NCBI GenBank assembly: GCA_014529385.2
Contig: CM043950.1
Span: 66,048,935 to 66,112,934, forward strand
DNA from: Adiantum capillus-veneris
Lineage: Eukaryota > Streptophyta > Polypodiopsida > Polypodiales > Pteridaceae
Reading direction: 5' to 3'
Length of the DNA: 64,000 nucleotides
Shown here: positions 33,000-45,330 of the stretch, one piece after another
Position numbering within the stretch: position 1 is the first letter of the stretch
Layout of the letters: every line of letters begins with the position of its first letter
Translations under genes and position numbers: made by a program
Notes under the pieces: generated by a model
Seen by the model: the letters and a program-made list of their open reading frames with translations, nothing else
The model's database searches: none
Told to the model about the DNA's origin: nothing

Positions 33000-35080
33000 G
33001 TTGCTCCTTTGTTGTGCTAGTAAGGCCAATAAGCTTGACCGTCCGATCAAAAGTTGCCCAGACTTGCTTGTGCTTGTTTTCAAGCACAAGCACAAACTTG
33101 CTTGTGCTTGTTTTCAAGTTCAACATTCAAGTCATTAACAGTAGTAGCTTTGCATAAAAGTTCGCAAAGTTTAGCTGCCTTGTAGTTGGAGCTATTTTGA
33201 GCATCTTGTCAGCGGCATGGGTTTCTCTATGTTGCTTTCTTCAAGAAGTGTTTGGCTTTTTTCCACTCATTGATACTTGTTGGGAAATCTAATGGGCCTC
33301 CCTTGTGTGCGTTGCAACAACAATTGACATATTTTTATTTCCACTGTGACAGCCAAAGGAGTTGAGAAGTGCCTCCACCCTTTTGATCGCCTCCTGGGAC
33401 TTTTGCAATGGCTTCATTGTGAAAGCATAGTCAATGTGGAGCTTCAACATCCTATCAAAAATACGCGTGCATGCATGTAATGTACAAAAATATACATTAG
33501 ATAGATAAAATGGAAAGATTGGATTCCAAGCCTTGTCCTTTAGTGCATGATCTAGGGCATTGAGAATGGGGCATTTCAAAATAGATGTTTCTCATCCCCT
33601 ATTTTCATCTCCAACATCAAAATTGTCCAATGCTTTGTCTCCATCCTCTTGCCATGGAAGTATTGAACCGCCATTTGCAGAGTTCTTTTGTGATTTTTTT
33701 TTGTTAGGTTTGTACCCCTGCGTGCAAAAAGGACAAGGATAGAGTGAAAAAGCCCCTTGTTTGTAGCCAAGCAAACACCTTATGGTCTTTAATTCCTCGC
33801 CCAAGTACCACTCCACATCAAAGATACCAAAATCCTCAACCTCCAACTTCTCACTTGCAAGTTGGGAGTGTGTTACTTTTGTAATCCATGGAGTTCTCTT
33901 AAAAATCCATAAAAGTACTCCATTAGTCTCTTTGGGCACTTCAATAGCACCCAACCACCAAATGTCTTTCTATGATTGCACACTAAAAGACAGGGTGTGA
34001 GATGGCTCGATTGAATCCCTTTACTTGGTTTGCAATAGGGCTTCCTTATTAGAGTGACACTTAACCTCTCTAACCTTCAACCTTTCACTATTTCACACTC
34101 ATCAAGTTTCAACGCAGAAATGATCCTTGTGCCAAGCACTCAAAACAAGTAGAGGCAAGACCTAGACTTCAAATTCTATGATAAGAAGAACACAACCAAA
34201 AGCAAGAAGTAAATTGTGTCAACTTCTTTAGCTGGCTCATAGAATCTAAGCATATCTTGTTGAATTCTCTAAGGTCCATAAAAATATTTTTCCTAAGGGA
34301 ATCCCTTCTCAGAAGGTCTTATGGAGTTTTTCTTACCTTCCTCTTGCCTTTGCTGTGCATGAAGCATAAAGCGAAGCTGAAATTGTGTCCTCAATGTGAA
34401 GGTATTCCCCAATGCGAGAGACACATCTTTGTTTGTAGCCTTTTTTGTAAGGTCGACCTTGTGAGAAACGAGAAATAGGATCTCCATGATGACACGCTCC
34501 CGCAGGGCATCCTTTAGGAGTTGAAAAATAGCATTGTAAGCTTTGGTGCTGATCCTAGCCTCTTTGCAAGCTTGTTGTGCATCATTTTCAGTAACCACAT
34601 TTGCCAAATTCTACATAAGCTCCTTGGTGACTACATCCCTAATGTGCTTCCCCCAGGTGATTTTAAGATAGAAATCACATCATACGGATTGAGACAACTA
34701 GTGAGAAGGTTGACTTGATAATCTTGGCTTGCTCCACCGCATGCCTCGTGAATAAAGTTTTTGGCAACCAACAAGATAAATGTAGGAGAATAGTGTGAAG
34801 TGAAAACATCTCCCGCAAGTGAAGACCAAATCACCTTGTGTATGTGCACGAGTTTCAATGGATGAAAACGCGGGCTTGTGTTCTCTTACACCAAGGGATG
34901 TTTCTTTCAAATGTATGATGGTGTTGCCAAGCTTCATAATGTGGAAATCCATTTCCTGCATTTGTTGTTGGGAAGTTTCAACCTCCCTCTCCTAAGAGGC
35001 AATACTTTCTTGTAATGCCAATGTCTTGGCTGAAGAGCTTGACATTGGTGCATCCATTAATGCAAAGAAGCACTTGCAAC
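33000..35080 (-). pseudogene. Family U copy 1, proximal part (unknown transposon-like protein)
   Basis: The minus strand reads, in order: MDAPMSSSSAKTLALQESIA with a short coiled coil, ARISTKAYNAIFQLLKDALR, TKKATNKDVSLALGN, EELKTIRCLLGYKQGAFSLY leading to PCPFC, and HACTRIFDRMLKLHIDYAF. The same order of blocks is found in copy 2 (TGISFKAYEALY, KKCANNDVASLLGG, LKTLKCMLGCKQGAMTLFPC, LHARLQILGKFLMIHINYAW). Stops and frame changes are frequent. The C-P-x-C block and conserved Lys/His-rich helices suggest a zinc-binding transposition protein, but I cannot place it in a named superfamily. Confidence 0.65.
33056..33120. repeat. Short nested direct/inverted repeat
   Basis: ACTTGCTTGTGCTTGTTTTC occurs twice (33062 and 33094), and the segment between them (CAAGCACAAGCACAA) is its inverted complement. 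Could form a small hairpin. Confidence 0.6.
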
Positions 35081-35101
35081 CATAGAAAGCCGCTTGCAAC
35101 C

Positions 35102-35112
35102 ATCTCTCTCTT

Positions 35113-35162
<50 letters not shown>

Positions 35163-35225
35163 TATCTTTCTCTCTTCCATGGTCCGTCTCTCTCTCTCTC
35201 TCTCTTCACTATCTCTCTCTCTATC
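35102..35225. repeat. (CT)n-rich microsatellite
   Basis: Interrupted CT tract directly beside the LINE poly(A) end. Confidence 0.93.
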
Positions 35226-36094
35226 TCTTTTTGTTTTTTTTTTGGGAAGTATTCTTATTTTACAATGTATGTTCTTTTACATCTTTCTCAGAATCAGCAT
35301 ACATCTATCTCTAAATTGAGAATCAGATTTAGTCAGAACGTCTCCCATTACCTTTGATAAAATGAAGGTAGAGGGAACAAAGGATGGGAGGAAAGGGGTC
35401 CCATCAAAGCTGGTGCAAGTCTTGGCATTCCAAATATACCACAAGATTCAAGCTTGAAAAGAGTGCAAGCAAAACAGTTGAGGATCATCCAAAATTTTGA
35501 AGAAACCAAAAGTAGCATCTGTCATGAATGAGGGTCTCAAGGATCATATGAGCATAAAATTTACATGTCTTGCAAGTTGGTAGACCACTAGCTTGCTGAA
35601 GACTCTGGCAATGTCTAATTTATATATCTATCTACATCCAATGTGGTGCTTGGAATCTATAAATAAGACACCAATGTGCACAGCTGCTCCCATGGCACTC
35701 TGAACCCATTCCCAAGTTTGTATAGTCGTTGGGCTGCAAAGAATAGTTTGATTGTTCTGTTAGAGTCAAGAAGATGGTTAGTTTGCCCAATCCTTTCCTG
35801 AATAAAGAAATGGATTTTTTTCAAAGCAAGACAACAAGAGGATCCTTAAAAACAAAGCTCTAGATACATCTCATAACCAATTGCGTTGCCAGTGTATCAA
35901 ACCCTTCCTTGCCAAACAAGATTAGAAGCCACTAATTTCCAAGACTCAACAAGCATCCGAGAAAATAGAAACCCTGTTTTAAGAGGAGCAACAAACATTA
36001 ACTTATCCTAGGTTGACATCTTCCATGTACCCAAATAATAAACCATAGAGCATTTGACCAATTTCCACATACATACAGCCCAGTCTATATCCAC

Positions 36095-37616
36095 CTAAAA
36101 CATATGTTTCAGAAAAGTACATTGACAGATATGTGATTGCTGAAGCAGATCTAGTATCCCCAAACCACCATGACTAAGAGGTAAGGCAATGCACTGCCAA
36201 GGTATGGGGATAGATGATGCATTTCTTGTTGCCAACAAGAAATTAGAAAACTTAGATTTAATAGGTAGATAGTAAAGCATTTAGGGAGCCAAAATTGTCT
36301 GCAAGGTACTGAGTCTAACATGTATAGGTCACTCATCACAATGCCATGCATCAATTTTTGTTTTGATCTTTTGAATAGCCCAATTTTTAAGCTGACCCAT
36401 AGACACATTAATCCCCATAGGATACCCTAAATGCTTGAATATGTGACCCTGAGGCAGTTGTTTCCCATTCCAAACCAGAGCATGAAAGTATCTAGCTGAT
36501 ACATCTATCAGAGTGTTTTTTTGTAGATTAATGTGTTTTTTGCAAGAGCAAAAGTTTCCAATAAGCCCATACATCTATCGACATTAACATTAAAAGACTT
36601 TAAGAAAATCAAAGTGTCATCAGCAAACCCTTGACCTATGAGCTATTTCTGACCAAGGTGCAACCCTTAAATGTGGCCTTGTGCAACCAAAGAGTTCAAG
36701 TATGTGAATAGGGGGTGGGATACCACAACAAACATCAAGAGGCTAAGAGGTAAACCTTGCCTTAGGAATCTCCCCAAGGGTACCTTATCTGATAGCCTAC
36801 CATTGATTAGAATTCTAGACCAAGCACCCTTACCCAAGAGAAGGATACATGCAACCAATTTGGGGCCAAAGCCAAGCTGTAGCATTATCAATTGAACACC
36901 ATATTAGAGAATTTTGGAATTTCCCAATCACCACTTTCAATATAATCTTAAAATTAGACCACATGTTCAAATCTTAGCCAAATTTTTGAGAGCATGGCTC
37001 GAAAGAACTTTTCAAGCACTACCTTGTGGAAGTATTTGGCCATATGGACAAATCTTCAAGACATTGGTGATTCCCAAATCGGCTCTAAAGTCTCAAAATT
37101 TTTAATATGGTATTATTGCATAAAGTCCCACAAGAAAATATTAGATGCTTTTGCAAAATCCACTTGGAGTAAAGCTATATCTTGATTGGTCCTTAATGCA
37201 TGCTCTATTCCTAGTTGTACAATAAGTATGTTATTGAAAATAGACCTCCCTCAAATAAATCTGGCTTATGAACTCTGTATTTGCTTCCTGAGGAAAGGGG
37301 CAACTCTAAGAGCTATGCTCTTAGCCAGTATCTTGTACACAATCCCCATCATTTTTATGGGCCTCCAATCAGCTAAAGTTTTGGGAAACATTTAATTAGG
37401 TATAAGTTTGATCATTCCTTGCTTCAAAATAGGATCCATGCATTGGGAAAGCCAAGTAGCATACAGTAAGGGCACCACCATATTTTTCAATACATCCCAG
37501 TAGTAAACCATGAATTCTTTTGATATCCCACAAGACCCATAGGTTTTAAGATTATGAACTTTTTTCAATGCATATAGGATCTCTACCTCAGTGAATGGTT
37601 GCTCCAACTTGTCCAC
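36095..37616 (-). pseudogene. LINE reverse transcriptase
   Basis: Blocks in order: PFTEVEILYALKKVHNLKTY, where intact elements have KAPGPDG; MLQLGFGPKLVACILLLGKG, AWSRILINGRLSDKVPLGRF and LRQGLPLSLLMFVVVSHPLF, the conserved R-Q-G-x-P-L-S-P block; the catalytic GQGFADDTLIFLK with the FADD codons at 36616-36627; then FKHLGYPMGINVSMGQLKNW. The catalytic aspartates are preserved but the frame is broken. Confidence 0.9.
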
Positions 37617-38110
37617 ATCCGTAGATCCAATTCAAGAATAAACATTGTCCAAAATAGTTTTCATAGCTTGTTGTCTAGATAGGGTGATATTATATTGACT
37701 GTCCAATAGGTTAGTAAAGTGCTCTGTCACATAATCCATCACATCTTATGGATTCTCCAAGGTTCCCCCCTCCTGTAGTAACTACTTTTGACATACATTC
37801 CCTTCTATGCCTAGATGTGAGATTCTTATAGAATCCTTTTGGCAAGTCATTACAGTCTAATAGTGCATGTTGTCAACAAAGAATTTTGGTCTTTCTAGAC
37901 AGGAAAGCCTCATCCTACTTCAGTTGATCCGTAGCCTCATCAAAGGAGGCCAATGTGTGTGCATCAAGAGAGCCCAAATATGCCAACAGAGATGTATGTT
38001 TGATCACTTCAATTGCCTTATGGACCTGTAGTCTCCTTTTTAGAAGCACAATTTCCAACTGCCTTATGGACCTGTCTAATGCAGTCTTGCATGCCAGTAA
38101 AAAAATGAGG

Positions 38111-38960
38111 CTAGATCATCAAAGGATTAGTATACATTGAAGATACTTCATCAAACAAATCAAGGACCTTCTGCTTGAAAAAAAGATGTGAGATAAGATT
38201 GTTGTTAACCATCAATGGCCTCTGCAAGCCTACCTTGGGGGAAAATGGGTCATGGCTATACAATGTAAGGGAAAGAGGGAAGTGGTCAGATAGAGCTATA
38301 CTCATATCTACCTCCCATGTCATTCGATGAGGGTTGCCAATCTGACCCAGTATAGTAATGTCTATCCAACCTGGACCATGAGGATATATGAGCATCAGAA
38401 TGAAAAGTATATCTAGGTCTGTTTTGGTGGCACACAACCAGAAATCTAGCAAGGAACAAGAAGAAGCCATTACTACCCATGAAGAGGCTTCAACAACATT
38501 AGAAGTAGTGGCAGTTGAAGTGGTATCAACAACATTTGAGACCGTATTGAAGTCTCTAGGAATGATTCTTTGAGGAAAACTGCTGATCTCAACCAACCAA
38601 TTCCATAGATTTACTCTATTTCTAATATAATTGTCAGCATAGACATTGACACATAACAACTGACCATAACCCGTTTTGATGCTAAAGACAAAACATCTAC
38701 CAGATTTATGATCAGTGATCCATTGAGGCCTCCGAGCATTCTTGATACAAGTCATATTCCATAGTAGCCATCAGTTCTCCCAAAATAAAAATAGGTGTAT
38801 CCAAGATTATTCATAATAGTACGTGCTCTTTCATGCAATTTATGTTCTTGAATAAAACAAACATCAGCATCAACCTGTTTAAGCTATTAGGAAAATGTAG
38901 GATACCTATTAGGGTCATTAAGACCTCTGACATTATACAAATTTCATACTGAAGAGGGGT
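38111..38960 (-). pseudogene. LINE apurinic/apyrimidinic-type endonuclease
   Basis: Minus-strand frames read LYNVRGLNDPNRYPTFS, DADVCFIQEHKL (catalytic E in the Q-E-H block) and, downstream in another frame, IALSDHFPLSLTLYSH, the S-D-H motif that ends the domain. The domain is complete in outline but frame-shifted. Confidence 0.85.
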
Positions 38961-39230
38961 TTGCTGCAAGGGAGTTGACACCACAATTTAGGTATGTTCA
39001 TCCTCAATATCATTCAAAGTAAACCTCAATGTTAAAGGCTAGAGGGTTAGCCCTAGTTTCTAGATAATGATTGACTATAGTGCCAACAGAAGCCAGTGTC
39101 TCTGGAGATGGAATGTCTTGCAACACATCATAGACATTAGGAGAGGTATACATTGACCAATTAGGTCTGGTCTTAAATGTCCTCTTAGAGAGTTGAGGCC
39201 CTTAGTATCGACAGGTGTTTTCCCCTTATC

Positions 39231-40033
39231 CTAGGGCATAGACACTATTGATAAAGAAGCTTGATTAGTTTCCTGGATACGTGCATTTTTTTGAGATCTA
39301 GTACTTGGGGGATGATCATAAGGCACAGGACTTACTGGGGCTGGAGTGACAGAGGGAATAGGAAGAGACTTGTCTCTAGGAGGAGAATTGGGTATTTTTC
39401 CAAAGATTTGCTCTCGAGGCACCAAGTGCTTGCTGCCAGGGGAATAAAATATGCATCTGTAACAAGAAGGGTGGGACAGTTCTTCAAGAAATGACTCACT
39501 TGTCCACAACGATAGAAACTACAAGTTAGGTTTCCCCATTTCATATACAAAACCATTCTGCCTATCTCCTCCAATTCAATTTCAAGTGTTTCATGCATAG
39601 GTTTATCCATGTGCCACATTATGCATACCATGTTTCTATTAGGACAATTAATAGTAGGTGCAAATAGAACTTTGCCAAGGGAAGCTACCAAATCTCTGAT
39701 ACATGGACATAGGAGAGCTGACAGCTCAACATAATCAACCCAAACAAGGAACTTAGATAGTAGCTCTTCCTTGATCATCTTTACAAGATGCCATGGTAGG
39801 ACATGCACTACCTGACCACATAGTATAATAGTAGAAGTGGACAATAATGACATATGATCCTCATGCTTAACAAAAAGCACTTTGAATAGTCCAGACCCAT
39901 TGTAAAAAACCTTATCTATAGCTACTCCACAAAATCCTTGATCCAAGAATCCTACAATGTCCCCAATAGGAGGGATCTTCCTTGTAAAGTAAAGGGCAAT
40001 AGCCCGCTCCTTGAAGACTATTGAGACATACAA
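39231..40033 (-). pseudogene. LINE ORF1 with CCHC zinc knuckle
   Basis: A 233-codon open frame contains a DUF4283-like N-terminal part (IMWHMDKPMHETLEIELEEI) and then YRCGQVSHFLKNC, a C-x2-C-x4-H-x4-C knuckle in which the first cysteine is replaced by Phe/Ser. Nucleic-acid chaperone role by family; not functional as it stands. Confidence 0.75.
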
Positions 40034-40354
40034 CTTTACTTTGACCCTGAACCTTAACCTTAGGGTTGTTAGTGAGGTATTCCTTCAGAATGTTAAATAA
40101 TGCCTACGCATCCAGAGTGACGGGGGAAGCTAGAGTAGTAGCTACAGTTAGCCTTGGGTTTAGCTGGAACGCCTAGGGGAGAGCCATCTCTCACCCTACC
40201 TGCATGTCCGTCTAGACTCCTCTCTCGTTGATTAGGTCATGAGTAAGTAAACAAACACTATGGCAGCTCAAGCATGGAAGAGAATGAGTCAGTCATGACT
40301 GTCTGCCTGTTCGGCATGCATGTTATCTTGTTATGTGTTCGGCCTTGAAAAAAC

Positions 40355-40585
40355 TCCTTTCTCTCTCTCCCTCTCTGTCTCTCTCTTTCCTTTATTTCTC
40401 TCTCTTCCCTATATATTTCTCTCTCTATCCCTCTCTCCCTCTTCCTCCTTTCTATCTCTCTACCTCTCTCTTCCCTCTTTCTATCTCGCTGCCTCTCTCT
40501 TCCCTCTTTCTCTCTCTTTCCCTATCTCTCTTTCTTCCCTCTTTCTGTCTCTCTTCCTCTCTCTCTCTCTCTGTGTGTGTGTATT
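40355..40585. repeat. Imperfect (CT)n-rich tract
   Basis: Interrupted CT/CTTT/CCT units with a tandem period near 40440-40540 (CTCTCTTCCCTCTTTCTATCTC-type words). ORFs across it are compositional. Confidence 0.9.
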
Positions 40586-40589
40586 TTCT

Positions 40590-41146
40590 TTTTCTACCTT
40601 TTTTCTCCCTTTTTACAAACTCATTTAGTTTTTACATGAGTTTGTAATGGTTGATTTTTAACACTAGTCCTGTAATTGGACACTCAAGTGTCCTGGGACA
40701 CTAAAGTGTCTTGTGAACACATGAGTTTTGTCCCTTTTTTTAATGCACACTTTAAGCCAATTTTCCCGTAGAACAAAATGTATGTGTAGAGTATGACTCC
40801 AAAAATATCGTGAACGTTGGTTTGGGTCAAATGGTGAGTGCTAGTGGTTAAACTTTCAAGATCTATGTGCTTCTGTTTCTCATCGCGGCAACGTTGCATG
40901 GCTATGGAACTCTCCCCTTGGGGCTGAAATGATGCCTACCATTGGATCTCCATGGCAATTCAATGCACAAGATCTTTGGATCTTAGAAGCATTGTAAGTG
41001 AAACTAAAGCCTTATCACCTTGACTTTCGAATTGTCTGAGCGAAATCAAAAACTAGGCCGAAACCTGCAATGCAACACACAGGAAAAGCAATGCTTAGTA
41101 TTTCTCCTCTGGGTGTCACGCTCGCCCACAAATTTTTCTCCATGCC
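40590..41146. other. No gene recognised
   Basis: Between the CT tract and the piggyBac pseudogene. A small inverted word pair CACTCAAGTGTC/GACACTAAAGTG occurs near 40680-40710. No terminal repeat of the transposon could be fixed here. Confidence 0.35.
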
Positions 41147-43489
41147 ATGGTGACCTCATCCTTGCAAACAGGGCTGCCTTCCAATGAATTTTGCCATAGT
41201 TTAGAGGGACAAGAGCTTCTCTACCTTGCCATGGGATTCGATGTTGAATGGGCAAAAAAAGCTCACCCTCTTGATTGGGAGACCAAGCAGTACAAGGGAA
41301 AGATTGTGTACTATGACTCATGCAAAGGATTGTTCAAATGCATTTTCACTGGTGATGAGACCGCCTACATGTTGTCATGGGAGTCTATACACATGTACAC
41401 TGTATCTGAGGAGAAAACCATGCTTAATATGTGTAATAATACTGCATTTGATGTTGATGATGATCTCTCCTTGGACGAATTTTTGGCACGTCAAAAGGGG
41501 GAAAATCAGAGAGCCAATGTATTGCCTCGTGTGGAAATGCCTACTGTCCTTGCTGATGCAGTTGATACAGCTTGTGGTGACGCTCATTTGATGCATGTTA
41601 TGGACGCTATGAATGATGCGCTTACTATATTAAATGCATTGTCTGCACATGTGGCAGAAACAAATGAGGAAGCCCCTTGCTTGTCTACATTTGCTTCTAT
41701 TGCAACTATGCCTCTTGTAGAAGTGTTTGGTGCACCTCCTACGTCATGTAAGAGAGGTCGACCTTTAAAGCGTGTGATTGTGGGTAGAGGGCGGTCAAAG
41801 GCCCAAGATGCTGATTTGCTTTTTGATGGCAGTGCTAATAATGTGAATGTGGACACTTATGATGCATCTAGAAACGCTAAGAGGAATCATGCAAGAAGAA
41901 TTCATGATGCTAATGGAGATGTAGAGAGTATTCATGCTCATGGCAAGGGCTACAAGTGTCTCAAAAAGCATGGAAAAGTGCAAAATATGCTTGTCAAGAA
42001 AGGTCGCAAATCAAGTATGCATGAAGCAGGTGATTCTTGTGATGAGCATGGATCTGTGGGAGAAGAAGATGAATGCAAGGACAAGCTTTTGGACGCCGAA
42101 GGGCCGGTCTTGCGCGACAGTGATGATGAGTCTGATTGGTCTAATCTGACTATGCCTTCATGGAAGAGTGGTGATAAGATGCATGTCGAGCCTGATGGTA
42201 CATTCAAAGTGCTTCCCACATTTGTAGATATTGGAGGTCTAGACTTGGGAAAAGTACCAAGAGAGCTCATAGAAATTCAGCTTTTTCTAGCATTGTTCCC
42301 GTTAGACTTGATTGACATGATTGTGGGGGAGACAAACAAATATGCATTGGAAAAGTAAGAACAAGTATATGTAAGTATGGCTCCACAAGAAGGTGGAATG
42401 ACCTTGACAGGCACTCTTTTTTGTGATTTCTTGGTGTTTCTCTTGGCATGGCTTTGCAATATATGCCAGACAAGAATTATGATTGGAAAGGGGAAACTTG
42501 TGGTGTCATGCATTATCCAAACTATGCTAAGAAAATGGGGCAAACTGAGTACCAGTAGAGATAAAGCGTTTCTTGGATGTAAGAGATAACTCTTAAAGGC
42601 CAATTCTTAGAGGAACACGAGAGCATAAGCTGTGGCAAGTCTTGCCATTAGAGGAAAGGTTGAATGTGATGTTTCAATTGCACTTCAATTGTGGAAAAAA
42701 TGTGACTATTGAGAGGATTATACCGTCTAAATGTAAGTTGAATCCATGTAGGGTATATAATCCCAAGAAGCCTCACAAGTTTGGGATTCAGTTATAGAAC
42801 TTATGCAATTTTGAGATTGGATATAATTATTCCTTTCGTGTGTATGACAAATTGAATGTGTAGAGCTTTCATATAATCTTGTGTCTATGCTTGCAAAAGA
42901 TTTGAAACAAAAAGGTCATCATGTATTCTTTGATAGGTGGTTTACATCAGTCAAGCTCTTGATGCATTTGACCGAACAAAGGCATGGTGCTATAGGTACT
43001 TACATGGACTAATAGGAAGAACTTTCCGGATTTGCAATTGTTACATATTGAGCGCCGTGAGCGTGGTTCTTCTCGATTTGCATTTGATATGAGGAAAGTC
43101 TTCTTGCATGTAGTTGGATGGACAAAAAGCCTTTTTTTTGTTCCAATGTCTATGGTATGCAAAGTGGTGAAGTATTGAGGCAGATAGGAAGTGGTCACAG
43201 AGTTGCACTTACTTGTCTAGACATAGCCATCCAATATAACAAGAACAAATCAGGTTGTGATGTATTTGATAGTACATTAGGAAGGGAATGGGGTCTAAGG
43301 GGGCCTCTTTATTTGCCATGGGATGAAAAAGGAAATTATGGAAGGGGCAAATGGGTGGATGCCATGTGGACTGAAATGGTGGGTATGGCAGGGCCTAAAA
43401 GTAAGTGGTCAAACTTGTACTCTTTTATAAAATACAAAGAGAAAATATCTTACAAATTCAAAAAAATGAACTTTTCTCTAAATAGTTGA
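41147..43489 (+). pseudogene. piggyBac-type transposase (DDE_Tnp_1_7), decayed
   Basis: A 403-codon open frame (41147-42358) begins with a Tudor-like stretch (YKGKIVYYDSCKGLFKCIFT). It then has a basic AT-hook-like KRGRPLKR, a long acidic linker, and enters the transposase with LIEIQLFLALFPLDLIDMIV and ETNKYALEK. Frame changes follow. Recognisable catalytic-region blocks are FFDRWFTSVKLLMHL (first Asp region), NRKNFPDLQ, RRERGSSRFAFD, DKKPFFCSNVYG and DIAIQYNKNKSGCDVFDSTL (Y-N-K-x-x-x-G-x-D block with the later Asp). The C-terminal end after 43290 does not look like piggyBac and lacks the Cys-rich finger. TTAA/TIR ends were not located. Confidence 0.85.
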
Positions 43490-44492
43490 GTAAAAAACAA
43501 TACTTTCTCTCTCTAGTGGCTGTCAGTTTCTCTCCCCTCTCTCCTAGAAAGAGTTCCCTCCAAAAACGTGTTGATCATTCTGTCCCTCTCTCTCTATTGT
43601 ACCATCTCTCACTTCTCTTCACTTCACCTTACAAGAGTTGCTTCTCTTTCCTTCCTTTCAGTTTTCCCTCCCAAAAGCTCTGCAGCAGAAGTTTGAACCT
43701 CCTTTCCTTCCTCAAGCTTACTGCATTCTCCTCAAGCTTGTTGGATTCTCCTGAAGCTGAAGTTCTTCATTTCTCCATGAGCCTCACTAAACACCTCTAC
43801 CTAAAGCTAAAGATCTACAACATATCCTTCTTCTAGATCATCCCTCTTTCTTTCCTCAACAAGTTTCCTGCTCCTTCTCCATTGTGCTCTCTAGAGAGGA
43901 TCTACTTTTTTCTCAAGCTTTGCAACATTATCTTCCCTATTAAGCCAACAAGCAGGTGGAGCAGTATAGCAGTAAGTGGCATCCTTCATCTTGATGTATC
44001 ATCAAGAATCTTTCTCTATACAACTGAGAACATGGATGTGCAATCTCTAATCCTAAGTATTTGTTTGCAGGTTGTGCCACTATTCCCCATGGCATCGTCA
44101 GGTACTCGATGACCTAGGAGTGTCATTGAATCCATTTCATGAAGCAATGTACAAGACAACAGTGTATGTGGGTGACAATGGAGTTCAAACGATTGAATTG
44201 GGTGACAATGCAGCCCAACTCAAGAGGTGCACACAAGGTCTCAAGGAGACACATGGCTTCTTGAGCACACCATTGGAAGGGAAGGATCATGGAGTTTAAG
44301 CAAACCCATGATGGCAAGCATCTTGCAAAGGTGCAACATGTGTATGTTGCTTCACAAATGAAGCTAGAGACAACAGTGGCTCCATCGAGGTTTCCTGCAA
44401 ACTATAATTTCACTCCTTTGTCAAGTTTTTAGATTTTATATTTTGTATTTCTGTTGTATATATTGCTTTGATGTCTATAAGGATTTCATTGC
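43490..44492. other. Pyrimidine-rich tract and unrecognised sequence
   Basis: 43500-43930 is strongly pyrimidine-rich on the plus strand, like a 5' UTR or intron. A short frame from 44090 to 44299 is open but unrecognised. Confidence 0.3.
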
Positions 44493-44882
44493 TTGTCCAT
44501 GTTTCCAGATGTATTCCCATCAGATTTTGTCGAGTGGGAGCCAATAGAGTCCTTCACAGGAACTTTTGAGGCCATCCACGTTGACCTTGGCAAGCTGCTC
44601 CATGCTGGGTGTCCATCCACAGAGCTTGTCTCACGGATTTTTTTTTTTTGTAACCATACTTATGTAATGCCTAGGCAAACTGGGTATGGTAATCTTTCTC
44701 TGGTTCATCCATCAACCTCGTAGAGTATGGAATGGCGAAAGTCTGATAGTGCCTTGATCACAGTAAACAAAAGGATAATCGAGGCGGATGTGCATTCATC
44801 AATGAAGTGCACCTATGGTTCCCATAAAGCTTCCCTAACTTGGTTTATGTCCCTTCATGTGTTCGTGTTTATCTTTCGACGT
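44493..44882 (+). pseudogene. Unknown coding remnant upstream of unit R
   Basis: The frame VFPSDFVEWEPIESFTGTFE, AIHVDLGKLLHAGCPSTELV and, after a stop, MEWRKSDSALITVNKRIIEA is protein-like. It leads into unit R at 44883, where a possible splice acceptor (TTCACAG) precedes GACACC. Not recognised. Confidence 0.4.
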
Positions 44883-45330
44883 TCACAGGACACCAAAAAA
44901 TGTGGACTGGCAAAGGGGGAAGTGCGATCAACAGTTTCCTTGCAGTTGGATGGGAGACTAAGGTGGTCAACCACCAGGGAGATACAATCAAGTGCTCTGT
45001 AGTTGCTGAGAATGTGGCGTACAGATACCATATTGCGAAGCAAAGCTTGTCAATTGTCTTTCCTACAGAGGATGGAAGCCGACGAAGGGAGAAGGGGAGG
45101 CATTAGACTCTGATGTTGCTCCTAGAGAATCAATTGATCTGCAAATATGCCTCCATGACAATACAGTGCACGTCATTTTGATGAATAACGACTGGAATCT
45201 TAGTCACCTTCGCGCGTATCTTAATCTTAGATATACCTTGCCCAATCGATATGTTTTTGTAATCAATGAAAAGGTTGTTTGTTCCGAAAAAGAGAAGAGC
45301 TTTTTGTGTGAAAACATTGGTTTTTCGTGA
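44883..45330 (+). pseudogene. Coding unit R without the transposon (empty-site relative)
   Basis: Reads WTGKGGSAINSFLAVGWETK, VVNHQGDTIKCSVVAENVAY, RYHIAKQSLSIVF, (frame change) RGWKPTKGEGEALDSDVAPR, ESIDLQICLHDNTVHVILMN and LRAYLNLRYTLPNRYVFVIN. It spans without interruption the point where the 9.7-20.1 kb element sits in its relative, with a single GAGGCATT. One frame change near 45060 and a stop near 45330. Protein family unknown. Confidence 0.6.

Larger units (their letters stand above)
35228..40060 (-). mobile_element. LINE (L1-like) non-LTR retrotransposon, decayed
   Basis: Minus-strand order 5' to 3': ORF1 with CCHC knuckle (about 40030-39300), APE-type endonuclease (about 38960-38110), reverse transcriptase (37620-36090) and a C-terminal region, ending at a T-run on the plus strand (35230-35240) that is its poly(A) tail. 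The length of about 4.8 kb fits a near full-length element. Stops and frame changes are scattered throughout. Confidence 0.88.
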
